A DNA stretch of 64,000 nucleotides from Mortierella alpina (Eukaryota; Mortierellomycota; Mortierellomycetes; Mortierellales; Mortierellaceae): the NCBI GenBank assembly GCA_029449245.1, contig JANATF010000012.1, forward strand, positions 62,001-126,000, read 5' to 3'. The notes beneath the pieces were generated by a model. The model ran no database searches. It was not told the origin of the DNA and saw only the letters and a program-made list of their open reading frames with translations. The position numbers and the translations under genes are program-made. Shown in pieces: positions 31,115 to 42,059 of this stretch (positions are counted from its first letter, which is position 1; every line of letters begins with the position of its first letter).

Positions 31115-32215
31115 TTATTCGGAGTTCTCGCTTGTCTTTACAATCTCTTCTGGGAGCGGGAGAACACGCGCTGGCCACTGTCCGCAGATGACACAAAAGG
31201 TCTGGTCCGGCGTCGAGAGATTGAACCCACAACCGGGGCAAGGGTCTCTGCCGTCCTTCCTCAACTTCCCCGGGTAGGTGCTCTGTCGTTGCCAAAGACC
31301 TTCTTGAACACCTTAAAGTATTGCCAAAGTTCAACATCTCGGATCTTGATCCCCTCCTGTTCAAAAATGCGATCCTGCTCTTTGAGATCTTCGGCCGACA
31401 CGGACTCTTGAAACATCTTTGGCAGATTCGTCGTACCCGAACCCACCTCAATGGGCTCCTTCTATCTCCAGACCGAAAAACGTTTCGTCATCAAAGGCCT
31501 TGCAAAGAATAAACTTGCCATAGAGTTTTTGACCCGAGAAGTCGGTCCTGCCATTTCCGGTCAACAGGGTGGTCTTAATAATTGATCTTTACATCCCGTG
31601 TGCACTGCTGGGAGAGTTCAATCAGCTCTGTGTCGAGGTAAAGCTGCACGAGTTGCAGTCCCAGAGCCTTGGCCAATTGCACACCCAAGAATCGCATGAT
31701 CTTCGTCAATTTGTCGGAATACGCCTGCAGACGCTCCGCAGACATGTTGTGCAGGAACGGATAGCCCGCAAAGAGATCATCGACCCCATCTCCCGTCATG
31801 ACGGGTTGGTAACCCAGCAAGTTGGGCGACGGACAGACCCTTGGCAATGGCGATCCCGTTGCGGATTTCCATGGGATCAAAGGTCTGGAGGGTCTGGATA
31901 CAAACTCCGGTTCCTCAAGGACCGAGACGAGTGTGATCTTGGCCACCTTTTGCGTCAGACCTAAGCGAGCCGAGATCTGGATCGCATAGAACTCGTCTGT
32001 GGCCTGATCCGCGCAGAGGACGGTGACAGCTCCTGAGTGAGGCTTTGGCGTTTGTTCATCCTTGTCCTCTTTTTTATTGGCGCTGTAGACGGCAAAGGAT
32101 AGACGTATCGACACCTCCCGAGAGGAGGATGCAGTCGCAGGGCGTGGTCTACGAGTGACTTGAGGAGCAGGCATCGCAACCCTTGTACACGGGCTGGATC
32201 GCTCTCTGACATGAT
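31115..32215 (-). pseudogene. Asparagine-synthase-like pseudogene with C-terminal zinc ribbon
   Basis: Read 5' to 3' on the minus strand. A PP-loop SGGVDTS lies at about 32125-32105 but in a different frame from the following SANKKEDKDEQT..VLCADQATDEFYAIQISARLGL. The segment after VLEEP runs out of frame for about 100 bp (the alternate frame reads CIQTLQTFDPMEIRNG) and then returns at YQPVMTGDGVDDLFAGYPF, the synthase TGDGxDELF motif. Another shift lies before KEPIEVGSGTTNLPKMF. The 3' end, in yet another frame, encodes DPCPGCGFNLSTPDQTFCVICGQ, a CxxC-x12-CxxC zinc ribbon, ending at TAA 31117-31115. At least four frame changes over 1.1 kb exclude a functional product unless the sequence itself has indel errors. 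An N-terminal glutaminase part is not recognisable. Confidence 0.75.
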
Positions 32216-33103
32216 CTGAATCTCGTGTCCTGTTCTTGAGTCCCGATGGTGCGATTGAGATGGACGTGAGATCAGTTATATGACGCGAACACAACCGTGC
32301 TATTTTAAGGTTGGCAAAGAATCTTTTTTCAACCATTCCCTGACCCCACAGCGCCCGATTCAGCGATGCTTCAGACCTATCTTCAACGACACACCACCCG
32401 GATGAATGCAATGAGCAGAGACACCTAGGACACACCTCATCAGGCTGGCATCGACGACCTCTCTGTCGTGCTTCAGGCAGTGCGCGCAAAGTCGAACCTG
32501 ACGACCTACCAGCAGCTGTTGGAATACCCAGCTAGAGCTCCAATCGCGCGCTCCTGCGCCTTGCCCTTCTTGTCACTTTGTCACCTACTCTCTCGCCCTC
32601 GTTATCGTTGACGTTGTCGTGCCTGTCTGACATGAGGGCTATTGCTCCTTTTTGATGTCGATGAATGAGCACGCCCATGCGGCCATGTCGCGTGGTCTAG
32701 AGCACATACCTCGGTGCCCACAGCAATAGACTCAGTGGCACTCAAGCGCCCACCCTCCGCAGCAGCAAGACTACGACGGGCGTCGGGCTCATCATGGACG
32801 TGCTTTGGGTTGACAATCGACTCACGGTCGCGCTCCAGCCCAAAAAAGAGTATCAAGACCAGACTTGGATAGTTGAGAGCAATTGACGAATCGATTCGAG
32901 TTTCGATTAGGGAATACTCTGACCATCTCAATCTACTACAGACTGTGTGTTTCTACACGTCTACCTTTGCACTAACAAGAGCGACTCGCAATTAAAAAAG
33001 GACCCCTCCCCCCCTCCCCTCCCCATTCCCATTCAACGACCCTCAGTGTCGTGGTCTGCGCTGTTTAAAATATATATGCAAAAGAACAAAGAAAAAAATC
33101 AAT
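32216..33103. other. Region upstream of the synthase pseudogene
   Basis: An 110-codon minus frame at 32602-32931 contains a plausible coding stretch (ESIVNPKHVHDEPDARRSLAAAEGGRLSATESIAVGTE), possibly a remnant 5' exon of the synthase-like gene or a separate gene; no splice linkage could be made. A pyrimidine-rich CCCCTCCCCCCCTCCCCTCCCC tract lies near 33003-33024. Nothing else recognised. Confidence 0.35.
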
Positions 33104-34177
33104 CTAGCGAAATGACACGTCCGCACGCACCCGGCTACAGAACACGAACACTACCAGTACCCGTTCCGTCGTCCAGCTCGAAGCATATACTGCTGATTCC
33201 TCTGTCCCACACGAATCATATCCGCGCCCCACCTCATCATCGGGCGCCCGCCATCCAGCTTCACCTTCCTTCCTGCCTTCGCCAATATGCGCCAGGATCG
33301 CAAACGCGATCGGTGACTTGCGCTTGTACAGGACTGCAAACACGATCAGCAGCAAGATCGCATTGATCAACCCTTTTCGCAACACCAGCTTGAGGATTCC
33401 ACGAACAGATCGACGCTCCTGAGCCCGCGTCTGCGACTTGACCTTCAGCGACTCCTGTAGCAGGTCCAAACGCTTATGCAGAACAGAAATGTCCGTTTGT
33501 AACCGGACCACTTCCGTCTCGAGGAGATGGGTCGCGGTCAGATGAGGACATACTACGGTGACGGATTGGTTCGTGATAGGATCCTTGACCACGACCGCGT
33601 TGGGGTTGTCTGTGTTTTTGGAGGCGGAAGAGGAGGAGGATCCCAGAGGACTGCCCGAGAGCGCAGAGGATGCTGCCCGAGCCGAGGCCGCTGCCAGACT
33701 ATTTCTCAAGGCTGAGAACCGGGAGACAATGCCCTGACCTATTCGCTTCCCCTGGTTCGTTGCAGCCGTGACTGCAGACGTGGACGCGGACTGCGACAAG
33801 GACGATTGTGGCGGGGAAGTGGCCTCCTGCGCTGATGTCGTTGCTGTCAATGTCGGTTCTGTCATGGCCCGTTGATGTTTTACAGACGGGGAGTGTGAGG
33901 GCTCAGCGGTTGCATCATCCACTGAACGTGTTGTGGAGGTATTCAATAATCCCGAATTCATAGACTGGCCAGATTTCTTTGCCTCTGCTGCAGCCCTCGC
34001 CTGAGCAAACATGGCAGCTGGGCACACGGCGCCAGAGGCTGCCGTCTTTTTAGAGACCGGACAAACCAGCCCATCCAAGGCACGGGTTGGAGTTGCCTCT
34101 GATCTCCCTACTGACTGCAATGTTCTTGACGTCTTTGAAGTCATGGTGTCGACTCCATTGAGCTCGAGATCCTGCAT
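33104..34177 (-). CDS. Hypothetical coiled-coil protein with C-terminal membrane segment
   Basis: 357 aa, open from ATG 34177 to TAG 33106-33104. No family recognised. Ser/Ala/Thr-rich low-complexity sequence fills residues 50-190. A short coiled coil follows (about 213-245, TEVVRLQTDISVLHKRLDLLQESL), then a basic linker and one hydrophobic helix (about 268-285, GLINAILLLIVFAVLY) flanked by KRK. This is the arrangement of a tail-anchored membrane protein such as a tether or adaptor, but the 70 residues after the helix are longer than usual. A minus-strand frame just upstream (34428-34141) is also coding-like (LLKDGSGYGGSVLSDKGVV), so a 5' exon spliced to the AATGCAG acceptor near 34170 is possible and would change the N-terminus. 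Confidence 0.6.
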   Translation of the reverse strand: MQDLELNGVDTMTSKTSRTLQSVGRSEATPTRALDGLVCPVSKKTAASGAVCPAAMFAQARAAAEAKKSGQSMNSGLLNTSTTRSVDDATAEPSHSPSVKHQRAMTEPTLTATTSAQEATSPPQSSLSQSASTSAVTAATNQGKRIGQGIVSRFSALRNSLAAASARAASSALSGSPLGSSSSSASKNTDNPNAVVVKDPITNQSVTVVCPHLTATHLLETEVVRLQTDISVLHKRLDLLQESLKVKSQTRAQERRSVRGILKLVLRKGLINAILLLIVFAVLYKRKSPIAFAILAHIGEGRKEGEAGWRAPDDEVGRGYDSCGTEESAVYASSWTTERVLVVFVFCSRVRADVSFR

Positions 34178-34917
34178 TTTGGGATTGCAATGGTAGTGTC
34201 ATGAAGAGTATGGACACGGTATGGTTCCACAGGTGGCGAGGCAGGATCTTCCATCTTTGAGAACATCTCGTCTTTTCCACTGAGTGCAATGTTGCGGATG
34301 TCCAGGATAGACACCACCCCCTTGTCCGAAAGCACGGATCCACCGTAGCCTGACCCATCCTTCAAAAGAACTTTAAGTCTGACGGGTCTAGGTGTGACGT
34401 CAAAATTTGGACGCGTTGAGAGGCCCAAAAATGAACTTAAAATTGGCGCTCAGACCTGCAGTTCTCAACGTTAAGCTGAGCCACAGAGTAAAAAAAAAAA
34501 AAAGTCTTCTCTGTGCGGAGCTTGAGAGCAAACATGCATCAAGTGTGGATTAAGCAGACTTCAGGCACTGGGGCACATTTGCGTGATATCTACTCTCTAT
34601 AAAAACCAACGAACGAAGTGCTTAGTTCCGTTTTATTGCATGGCGTTTGTTCGGCCTTCTTCAGTTCACGCGAGAAACCTTGACGTTTTTTGAGTGGAGA
34701 AACAGAGGAACCGGAAACAAGGGTCCTCAGTGGATCGTGCACCGAAGGTGGCAGCAGTTACAATATCTGCACCGAGTGCTTTGCAAGGGGGCGCGGCTGT
34801 CCGCATCGAGCAATTCAATGGTCTTTATGGAGTTTTTTTTCCATGTCGAAACAGAGCCAGCTGTAGTCGCCTTTGTACATACAAAAATGCTCTTAAAATA
34901 TGTGTACGGGCTACGGA
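34178..34917. other. Intergenic/upstream region
   Basis: Contains the coding-like stretch 34428-34141 mentioned for the coiled-coil gene and an A15 run near 34490. The remainder to the epoxide hydrolase stop shows nothing. Confidence 0.4.
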
Positions 34918-36615
34918 TTAGTTCCTCCTCTGTAACATGTCATCGAGACACTGCTTCAAGACTTCATTCGTCTCATTGGGCTTTTCGGAAATTACGAAGT
35001 GTCTAGCCCAGATCGTAGCTATCTTGAGTTTGGGCATATAGTCTGCCATCTCGTACACCAAGTGAACTGGCAAGTACGGATCGTCATAGGCCAGGATGAT
35101 CCAGCATGGTAGATCGATGCCCTTGTGGAGACCTATCTCGTCAATAAAGTTGACGCTGGTGGCCCTGTAGTAGTTGAGGGGACCCTGAAACCCAGAGGGG
35201 TTCTTACTGGGTTTGTTCTCACTGGGTTTGTTCTCCCTGGGTTTGTACTCACTGATCACATACTCGCGATCCTAGAGCCCATAGTTTAAAGACGGCAGTG
35301 ATTGGATGCTATGTTAAAATCGAAAGGCATCCTTCGCCTTACATCTTTGCAAAACGCATGGCTCAAGTTTCGACTTGCAAACTCTTTTGGTACCTCATCA
35401 TTCATGCTGCCAAACTTGGCCTGGATGGTGCGATAAACTTCGTCAACCTGTAGCGATGAAATTGACGCCACGCAGAGAAAGATTAGCATAGTGAGCCACC
35501 ATTCACGTATTATAGATGTAACCAACGTCTTACAGTCGCATCCATGACAGCTGTGGAAGCAGGGTTCGCGTATTTTAACTGATACTCGAACTTGGGCTCC
35601 ACCTGCACAAGTTCTGAAGGAGGGGAGCATGTGTTAACTAAAGGCGACTTGGTTGACAAGCCGAAGATCAGGTTTGCCTCTTCTGCTGTGGTTGTACATT
35701 GGACGTCTACTTTACCTTCCAAAGTCCGAAACATTTTGTGCGGTGGTATGTAAGGGGTGCAGATGCTAATTTTGAGATGGAGAACGCACATCCACGTGGC
35801 ACGCTGTGTCAGTTGACACATTCAAAGATGCATCCAGGCACGTAATCACCATATTACCTGATAATCCCATGGAGACGATTGGGGTAATAGAGGCCAAACC
35901 TCCAAGCCAAAGCACCTCCCCAGTCATGCCCCAAGATCTTGATAAAGTTTGTGTAAGGTTATAAAAACTGTGATTATCACAACAGCGCCCCAGACATTCA
36001 GAAAAATCGATAGGACGTACAGTAACCTTGGGAATGTTAATGGCGTCGAGGACACCAGCAAGTTGGTTACAAATGCTCCTCATGCCATATTCCTTCAAGT
36101 CCGTAGGCGAATCCTAACCCCAGGAGATCGATGTCAAACTATTGGGCGCGAGAATGCGGAGACGGCATTAACAAAGGAGTGATATGATGGCTTACTGTTT
36201 GCCCGTAGCCCAAACAATCGACGGCGATGACGCGGTAGCCGAGCTTGGAGAAATGCTTTATCTGGTGTCTCCATCCGTACCATAGATCCGGGAATCCATG
36301 AACTAGAAGTAGAGGCTCTCCGTAAGGGTCACCTTCCTCCACATAATCTGCGTATGAGATTAAGAGACAAAACATTTTTCATTCAGTGAACTGTAAACTG
36401 TCTAGCATTCCTCAAACAACTCCTATCTGTTGCTGACATGCATACGGTAATTGTGACCACAGGTGGTTACAAACTTGTGACAGAAACTAGAGAAAGGAAA
36501 GCCAGGATACGGGTAAATACATGTCGACATATGTCTCGCAGTTTTTGGGTCTGAATTGACTGCTAATTGACCCTCCAAACCTTTCGGGATCAATATGAGG
36601 AATAGGGTCTGTCAT
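34918..36615 (-). CDS. Epoxide-hydrolase-like alpha/beta-hydrolase (nine exons)
   Basis: Exons 36615-36521, 36486-36446, 36347-36196, 36113-36021, 35937-35858, 35765-35716, 35613-35534, 35447-35394 and 35262-34918 join in frame to 329 aa. The product carries the family motifs in order: HGFPDLWYGWR (oxyanion hole HGxP) at about 59-69, GYGQTDSP, ILGHDWGGALAWRF with the nucleophilic Asp, then the cap region, an acid candidate in ILAYDDPYLP, and the catalytic His in WARHFVISEKP near the C-terminus. The family hydrolyses epoxides by a covalent Asp ester. Substrate unknown; no signal peptide. An insertion with three NKPSxN repeats lies at the start of exon 9. The first intron is only 34 nt, unusually short. 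An in-frame upstream ATG at 36714 is possible. Three 23-bp repeats lie about 110-180 bp upstream of the chosen start. Confidence 0.85.
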
Positions 36616-36725
36616 TGTAAGTAGATGGTAGAAAGTGAATTGGTAGTACTGAGGAATAAGACGATCAGTTTGGAAGTAAGAAGGCGAGCCTTCATTTATA
36701 TTTTTTTCTGACATAGGTGTTCGTT

Positions 36726-36794
36726 AGCGTAAAATGCACCGTACGAAAAGCGTCACATGCGCCGTACAAAAAGCGTAAAATCCGCCGTGTAAAT
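36726..36794 (+). repeat. 23-bp tandem repeat, three units, upstream of the epoxide hydrolase
   Basis: Units at 36726-36748, 36749-36771 and 36772-36794, consensus AGCGTAAAATGCGCCGTACA plus AAA, with a fourth partial GATGCGCCGTATG. The repeated CGCCGTAC core could bind a regulator. Placed just upstream of the likely transcription start. Confidence 0.75.
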
Positions 36795-38495
36795 CGTAGA
36801 TGCGCCGTATGCCCTGGCCGTGTGAAGTCTCATTGGAAACCTTTCCCAGCTAGACTGGGGTGGCTGTGTAGCCTAGACCAATATTCCAGTCCATCTTGAC
36901 CTCGAACGTCTTGTTCTAGTTTCCTAGGAAACTGCTGTGGGAAATTGCAGTGTGCAGGGCGCTAGCCATTGGTCAGTAAGTGTATAGCCAATAAAATGTA
37001 GTGATAATATGAAACCTTCTCGCAAGACTGAAACAGGGCTCAGGCGCGGTTCAGTCTGTCTCCGGTATCCTTGAATGGCTCTCACGCAGAGTCTAGAGCA
37101 ATCTCGACCTACAACTGCCTTGTGGAAACGACCATGTGCACCTGGGCTGTGTTGAAAGAACCTTCAATTCACCACGTCTGAACAGTCTGCGGGCAAGGTG
37201 CAGCGAGTCTAACTCGAACAGGACTTTCCGAGATCGTAACCTAGCCACAGCCCTACCAGCATACATGTATTAATACCCAACGTTTGAGCCTGCCCTTGTA
37301 CAATACAGAGTCGCTAATTGCAAGTTCCTGGTTTACGTGCTCACGAGTCTCTGAGGCCTGCACTCTACGTAGCTCGTTGGTCATCCTCGCAAGTGTGTCC
37401 CAAATCCCCCATCACCCTAAACAGAACTGGAGAGCGGAACGACAGTCCGGTTTAAACTCCCCACCCCAAGCTGGGTGTGAGTCTAATTTTCCTTAAGAGA
37501 TGTAAGTTGCTCCACCTGCGATATAGTAACCATAGGCAATTTTCATGTCTCTTTACTCGTCGTCAGCCAAGTGGCAATGGTGTGCGTCACCGATAGTTGC
37601 AGCAGAGCTGGTTGGCAGATGGGGTCGCTGCAGACCAGATTTACTGTCTGTGATGGAGCAATTGTAAAAAACCTTGCCTATCTCTACCAGGTGCCACATC
37701 GACACAGTCAACGGTGAGAGAGTGCGCACACCTACATCGTGACCGAACCAGGTACCGAGATCTGTGTCTGCATCGTTTGCCACACATTCTGGTCTTAGAA
37801 AGGACCGACAAAAATTAGATCAGTTTAGTCCATTCCAGTCTCCACACAGCCACATTATGAAGTGTATGTCTAGACTCATCTAGACATATGACAAACCTCA
37901 TTCCGCAAGTGCTACGAGCGGTTGGAGTCTCTGACCATATGCACCTGGATGGATTGGGCTATGTTTGGGACATGGGTCTGGGTCTCGACCTGGCGCTCGA
38001 CTCGGTATCCTCAGTAGCTTCAGTCTGTATGCTTTGAATGGCCCGGACAGTTTCAGCAGCGGATATGGAGCCGGGACTCACACTGTCGCAGATTCGCAAC
38101 CCCAGAAGTTGGCTTCGGGATTTCGTCTAGGCTCTGGCCTATCAGATACCGGACCTGACCTTAAGGCTGGACTCTCCTGGCAGGGCTAGGATTTTCGGTT
38201 TACGTTCGCAAAAGAGCGGTCCATGTCAGAGATTGCAACACCTTTAACGTACCGCCCATTCAGCAATTTATTTTCTCACATCCAGCCTGGGATGAATTCA
38301 TGCAAGATGCAGCCATGTCAAAGTTCTCGCGTTGGCCTTCAGTGATTCCGTTGTTATCGGGCCTCACGAACAATCGCGTGGACATCATTGTGTATACCTG
38401 ATTTATACGCAGCATGTGTCCACACTTGCAATCTCTGCTGCGCAATGTCTGTCCAATCAGTCCCAGTGGCTCCCAGACAGAGTGGCCCGTTTAAA
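36795..38495. other. Intergenic region with CTAGAC-type repeats
   Basis: About 1.7 kb with no gene. Motifs CTGTGTAGCCTAGACC (36860), CTAGACTCATCTAGAC (37868-37883) and similar sequences relate it to the repeats at 6.3-6.5 kb. The dispersed repeat copy 2 lies at 38321-38434. Confidence 0.5.
38321..38434 (+). repeat. Dispersed ~115-bp repeat, copy 2
   Basis: Second copy of the sequence at 9324-9438, same orientation, roughly three quarters identical by eye. Non-coding. Confidence 0.7.
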
Positions 38496-40027
38496 TCAAA
38501 GCCGACAAGCTCCCAAACATGTTACGACATGATTTCCATCAATCACCGTGTCGCCGACATCCTCCGCAGCAGCCTCAGCGACCCTCTGGTTGCAAAGGAG
38601 ATAGTGATGAATAGCCTTCAGAATCATGTTTGTCTCAATCGATGCCTTCTGATTGAACGAAGAATAAAAGGTGTAAGGTGAGAACATGCATACTTCACAC
38701 GTACACTTACAATCATTCTTCAAGTGCTTTACCTCATGCGGATGACTGTTGATGTCGTCAATAATTTTCCTTGTCGTGGAGGAGGATCCAACGTTCGCTA
38801 CGAAATTAAAAAGTGCCATAGTACAACACGGCCCATCTTCCGTCTACCATTCTCACCATCAGCCATATCATCCGAATACTGTCGACCCGTGAACATAACT
38901 GCTCAATGTATCTCAGCGTACCTGAAGAAAGCATGTGGGTTTTTGAACATTCCCCGATGGCTGGTAAACCACGACGTTGCTGGTTGGATAACGGTCAATT
39001 TCAATATCCCTGTCCAGCACACAACGGCTTTGCTTTGCCGAGGGAGAATCGCCTTTGACCCGCTTGCGCATGATTTGTCTTGTCTTGTATGAGTTGTTGT
39101 AGCAACGTATGCGACATGGTCTCGCCTTCTTGCGCTTGATTCGTTTTCGCAGACAAGGACTCTTTCAGTCAATCCAAACGGCTCCACCATCCAAAAGAAC
39201 CACTTGTTTACAAACACGGGAAGAGTGTTAAACAACGCAAACATTCCCCATTTGAAAAGATTCCTCGTAGATAGACTCTTACCAGGGTCATAGAAACCTT
39301 CTTTCGACTCATTCGTGAGAGGTAGACCACGCAAAAGATCTGTCGTGTCAATTTCTGACCTGCACTAAATAAAAAAGAATGTTCGTCAGAATAGATGAGG
39401 ATCTTTCCGGTCACGGGCATTGTTCTGGTTCAGATCCTTACCGCAGATATAACTTTCTCGGCCTCAGATCGGTCCACATCCAGTTGTTCAAAGAATGGAA
39501 TAGAAGTGTACTTTAAACAGTGACGACAAAGGGGACACGGCTACACAAATGCAGCTTGCCACTCTTAGAATCCTGGTGCAGTCATCATATGTCCAGTGTT
39601 CCATAATGTCATCGATGGCGCGGTTGAGCCGACCGACTCTCATCAGCTCCAGAACGGTGCGCAGCTTTGTTATGCCTCCTGCGCTTGACGACGTTTGCCG
39701 ACAGTGGTCTATGTTCTGCATCATCTCTGTCACAAGCAGTCGCTTCAACAGCGTCCGTTTAGTGTCCTCGTAAACCGACCTTGCATCTCCATCGATGTGT
39801 GCTGCTCCGGGTGGACCTAAATTCTCCCGCCCACATCGGTGAACCACTCCATTGACTGTGATGGCGTATTTGATCTTGTCCCTAACCATTGCTGTCACTT
39901 TGCTCCTGACTGGCTGCTCATGCATGAGAAGTGGATCCTGTAACAAGTCTGCAAGTCCGGGAACGCACTTGAATTTTCCCTCGAGGTATCGTCTTAGCAA
40001 ACCGACTCTTACTTCCTCAGGTGCATT
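38496..40027 (-). other. Unrecognised multi-exon coding remnants
   Basis: Several stretches look coding and have splice signals but could not be assembled into one gene. One starts after CCCCATAG at 40027 (LFIYNAPEEVRVGLLRRYLEGK..) and stays open past LNRAIDDIMEHWTYDDCTRIL. A second (YTSIPFFEQLDVDRSEAEKVISA) ends at a GTAAGG donor near 39440 and joins in frame to SEIDTTDLLRGLPLTNESKEGFYDP. A third (ATG 38819, MALFNFVANVG) has a GTAAAG donor and rejoins at KASIETNMILKAIHHYLLCNQ. No domain recognised. They lie directly downstream of a dead monooxygenase, so this may be an unknown gene, intact or eroded. Confidence 0.35.
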
Positions 40028-40109
40028 GTAGATAAAGAGCTATGGGGTTTGTGCCAATGCCTAACGTCAGAGGGATTGCCATTGCACACAGGGAATGACT
40101 GTAGTGATA

Positions 40110-41870
40110 GAAGCATCGACACAACCTACTTTTTGTTGCAGCCGGCGTTCATGTTGTCCTGGAGGAAATGCGCTCTCACTTGTGGAAATCGCTGGTCTGT
40201 AAAGTCTTTTCAGCGCAGCGGAGATGTTGGCATGAGAAAAGCGATTGATATCGTAGAAGCGATTGGCTAGACTAACAGCATCCTGGATGGCGTGGAGTGT
40301 GCTCGCACTATCAAAAGGCACCGCCTATGAGGAACGGCGTGCTGAAATTAGTGACTTTGATGTTCAGTTGAGTTATACCTTTTGGTCTAAGATCTAGCGC
40401 TGTACAGTACCTGGTGGACAGCTAAGGTGGCGGTCAGGAACGGAACTGAGAGTAAGCATAAGCTCTAGTTACCATCCGCAACATATCCTGCGATGTAATC
40501 CTGCCTCTTTACTCACCATCGCCGATGAAAATAGTTCTATTGTCAAGAGGCGGGCTTATGAGTACGTGGCAATGACCGCAAATATTTTTTTTCTCAAACT
40601 ACATCTCGCGCGGTTACCTTCCGTGATGCCAGATGTCAAACAGCGCCATTCCAATACTGTGCCCGTCAAGAGATTCTCTAGGAGTCTGATCGACCAGGTC
40701 CCCGAGTTTCCCGTAAATGGTCTTGAACTCGCAAACCTCTTTGGCCATTAGGTCGTGCGTTTCAGGTCCCCATGATGATGAATGAAACAGATTTTTCTTG
40801 GACAGTTGTTCAGATATCGGTGTCAACACCATCCAGCAGATGGCATTGTTCCTGACCGTAAATGTCACCCACTGATAAACATAACAGAGAGACGTGTTAA
40901 TTGGATGCCTCTGAAGAACGGGGTGCTAGAGGTGCTAGGAGAACGATTACTTACGCTATGCTGAGAGCCTTTGGACTGTATGAATGCCACATTCGAGTGC
41001 TCATCATCCACCCCCGGGTATTGCTCCGTATCCAAAGACCCGTCACCCCGCCAAGGATATTATGAAATCTTGCCGTAAACTTTTGTTGAGTAGGTAGTAT
41101 ACCTTTTTTCTCCAAGGACTTGTAGAGTTCCTGGCGAACACTGCTACTAGTTCCATCTGCTCCAACAAGAATGTCACCATGGTAAGAGGTACAGTCTGCA
41201 GCGCGAATCATGACGCCTTCATGGTTCTGAAGTAGTAAGATAATTCTTTTGGAAGTGTAGAGCTTCTGTGGAGGAATCTGGCTGTAGAGTAGGCGATAGA
41301 GGCAAGGACGTGGGACGACAATGTGAATGCCGTGACTTTCGACTCTAAAAAAGTACTCAAGGGAGCAGTGAATTTCGGTTCGGTTGAATGAGAATGGATG
41401 CTTTGTGAGCCTCTATATCGAGGAGTGCAGGATTCAGTGGGATGTTTACTCACGCGTTATCCTGAGCTTTGTCTGGAACTTGATCAATCTCATTGAGGTT
41501 ATCATCGTACAGACGTGGAGGGTTTGAAGGTCGCGAGACATTCATCAAGGCATCATAAAGACCAATCTGCACGAATACCGAGAGAACGCTAGCAGGTAAG
41601 GATATGGCCGAGCCGGATGATATTGGTACGGTTCAGAATTACATCTCCTCACAGTTAACAGCAAAAGAAAAAAAAAGAAACTCGGCGAGTGGGGTTTGTA
41701 AACGGAGAGTATTTACCAGTAGGTCGAAATTCCTTGCGGCGCTCAAAGTCCTCGTAGGAAATATTGGCTTTCTCAAGGAGGATCGCCAGGAGAAGACCAC
41801 TCAAGCCAGCCCCAACTATGAGGATATGAGGTTTCCTTTCGATTATCAACGGGCGTATATCTCGCGTCAT
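40110..41870 (-). pseudogene. FAD-dependent monooxygenase pseudogene (third paralogue)
   Basis: Same exon plan as the two intact paralogues at 44.4 and 55.8 kb. Exon 1 (ATG 41870 to 41717) encodes HILIVGAGLSGLLLAILLE with the FAD-binding GxGxxG. Exon 2 (about 41612-41454) should begin SAISLPASVL but its acceptor reads CCG instead of CAG, and one base is missing before YDALMNVSRP. Exon 3 (41344-40955) holds the GDILVGADG motif and then shifts frame after ILGGVTG; it is 390 nt where both paralogues have 388. Further exons 40871-40618 and 40536-40517, an 11-nt micro-exon (40421-40411) and an exon from 40324 (LHAIQDAVSLAN) are recognisable; the last shifts frame near FPQVRAHF. No C-terminal exon is found. 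Confidence 0.8.
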
Positions 41871-42059
41871 GAATGATTGGCTATAGTGGTCATATATTAA
41901 CGCAGATGTCGAGGTGTTGTTTTCAGAACTGGAGTTGGTCCCGGACGTGCATCGTTTGAGCGGCGTTGACTGGCACGACATTGCGCTGGTTGAAGTTCGA
42001 TGGAGTGGAATGGGCTGCAATAATAAAACAAATGCAACTGAGAATTGCTGAGACACGAA

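Noticed and set aside
33527-33715. Glycine-rich plus-strand frame
   Set aside because: Antisense shadow of the serine-rich part of the coiled-coil membrane protein gene.
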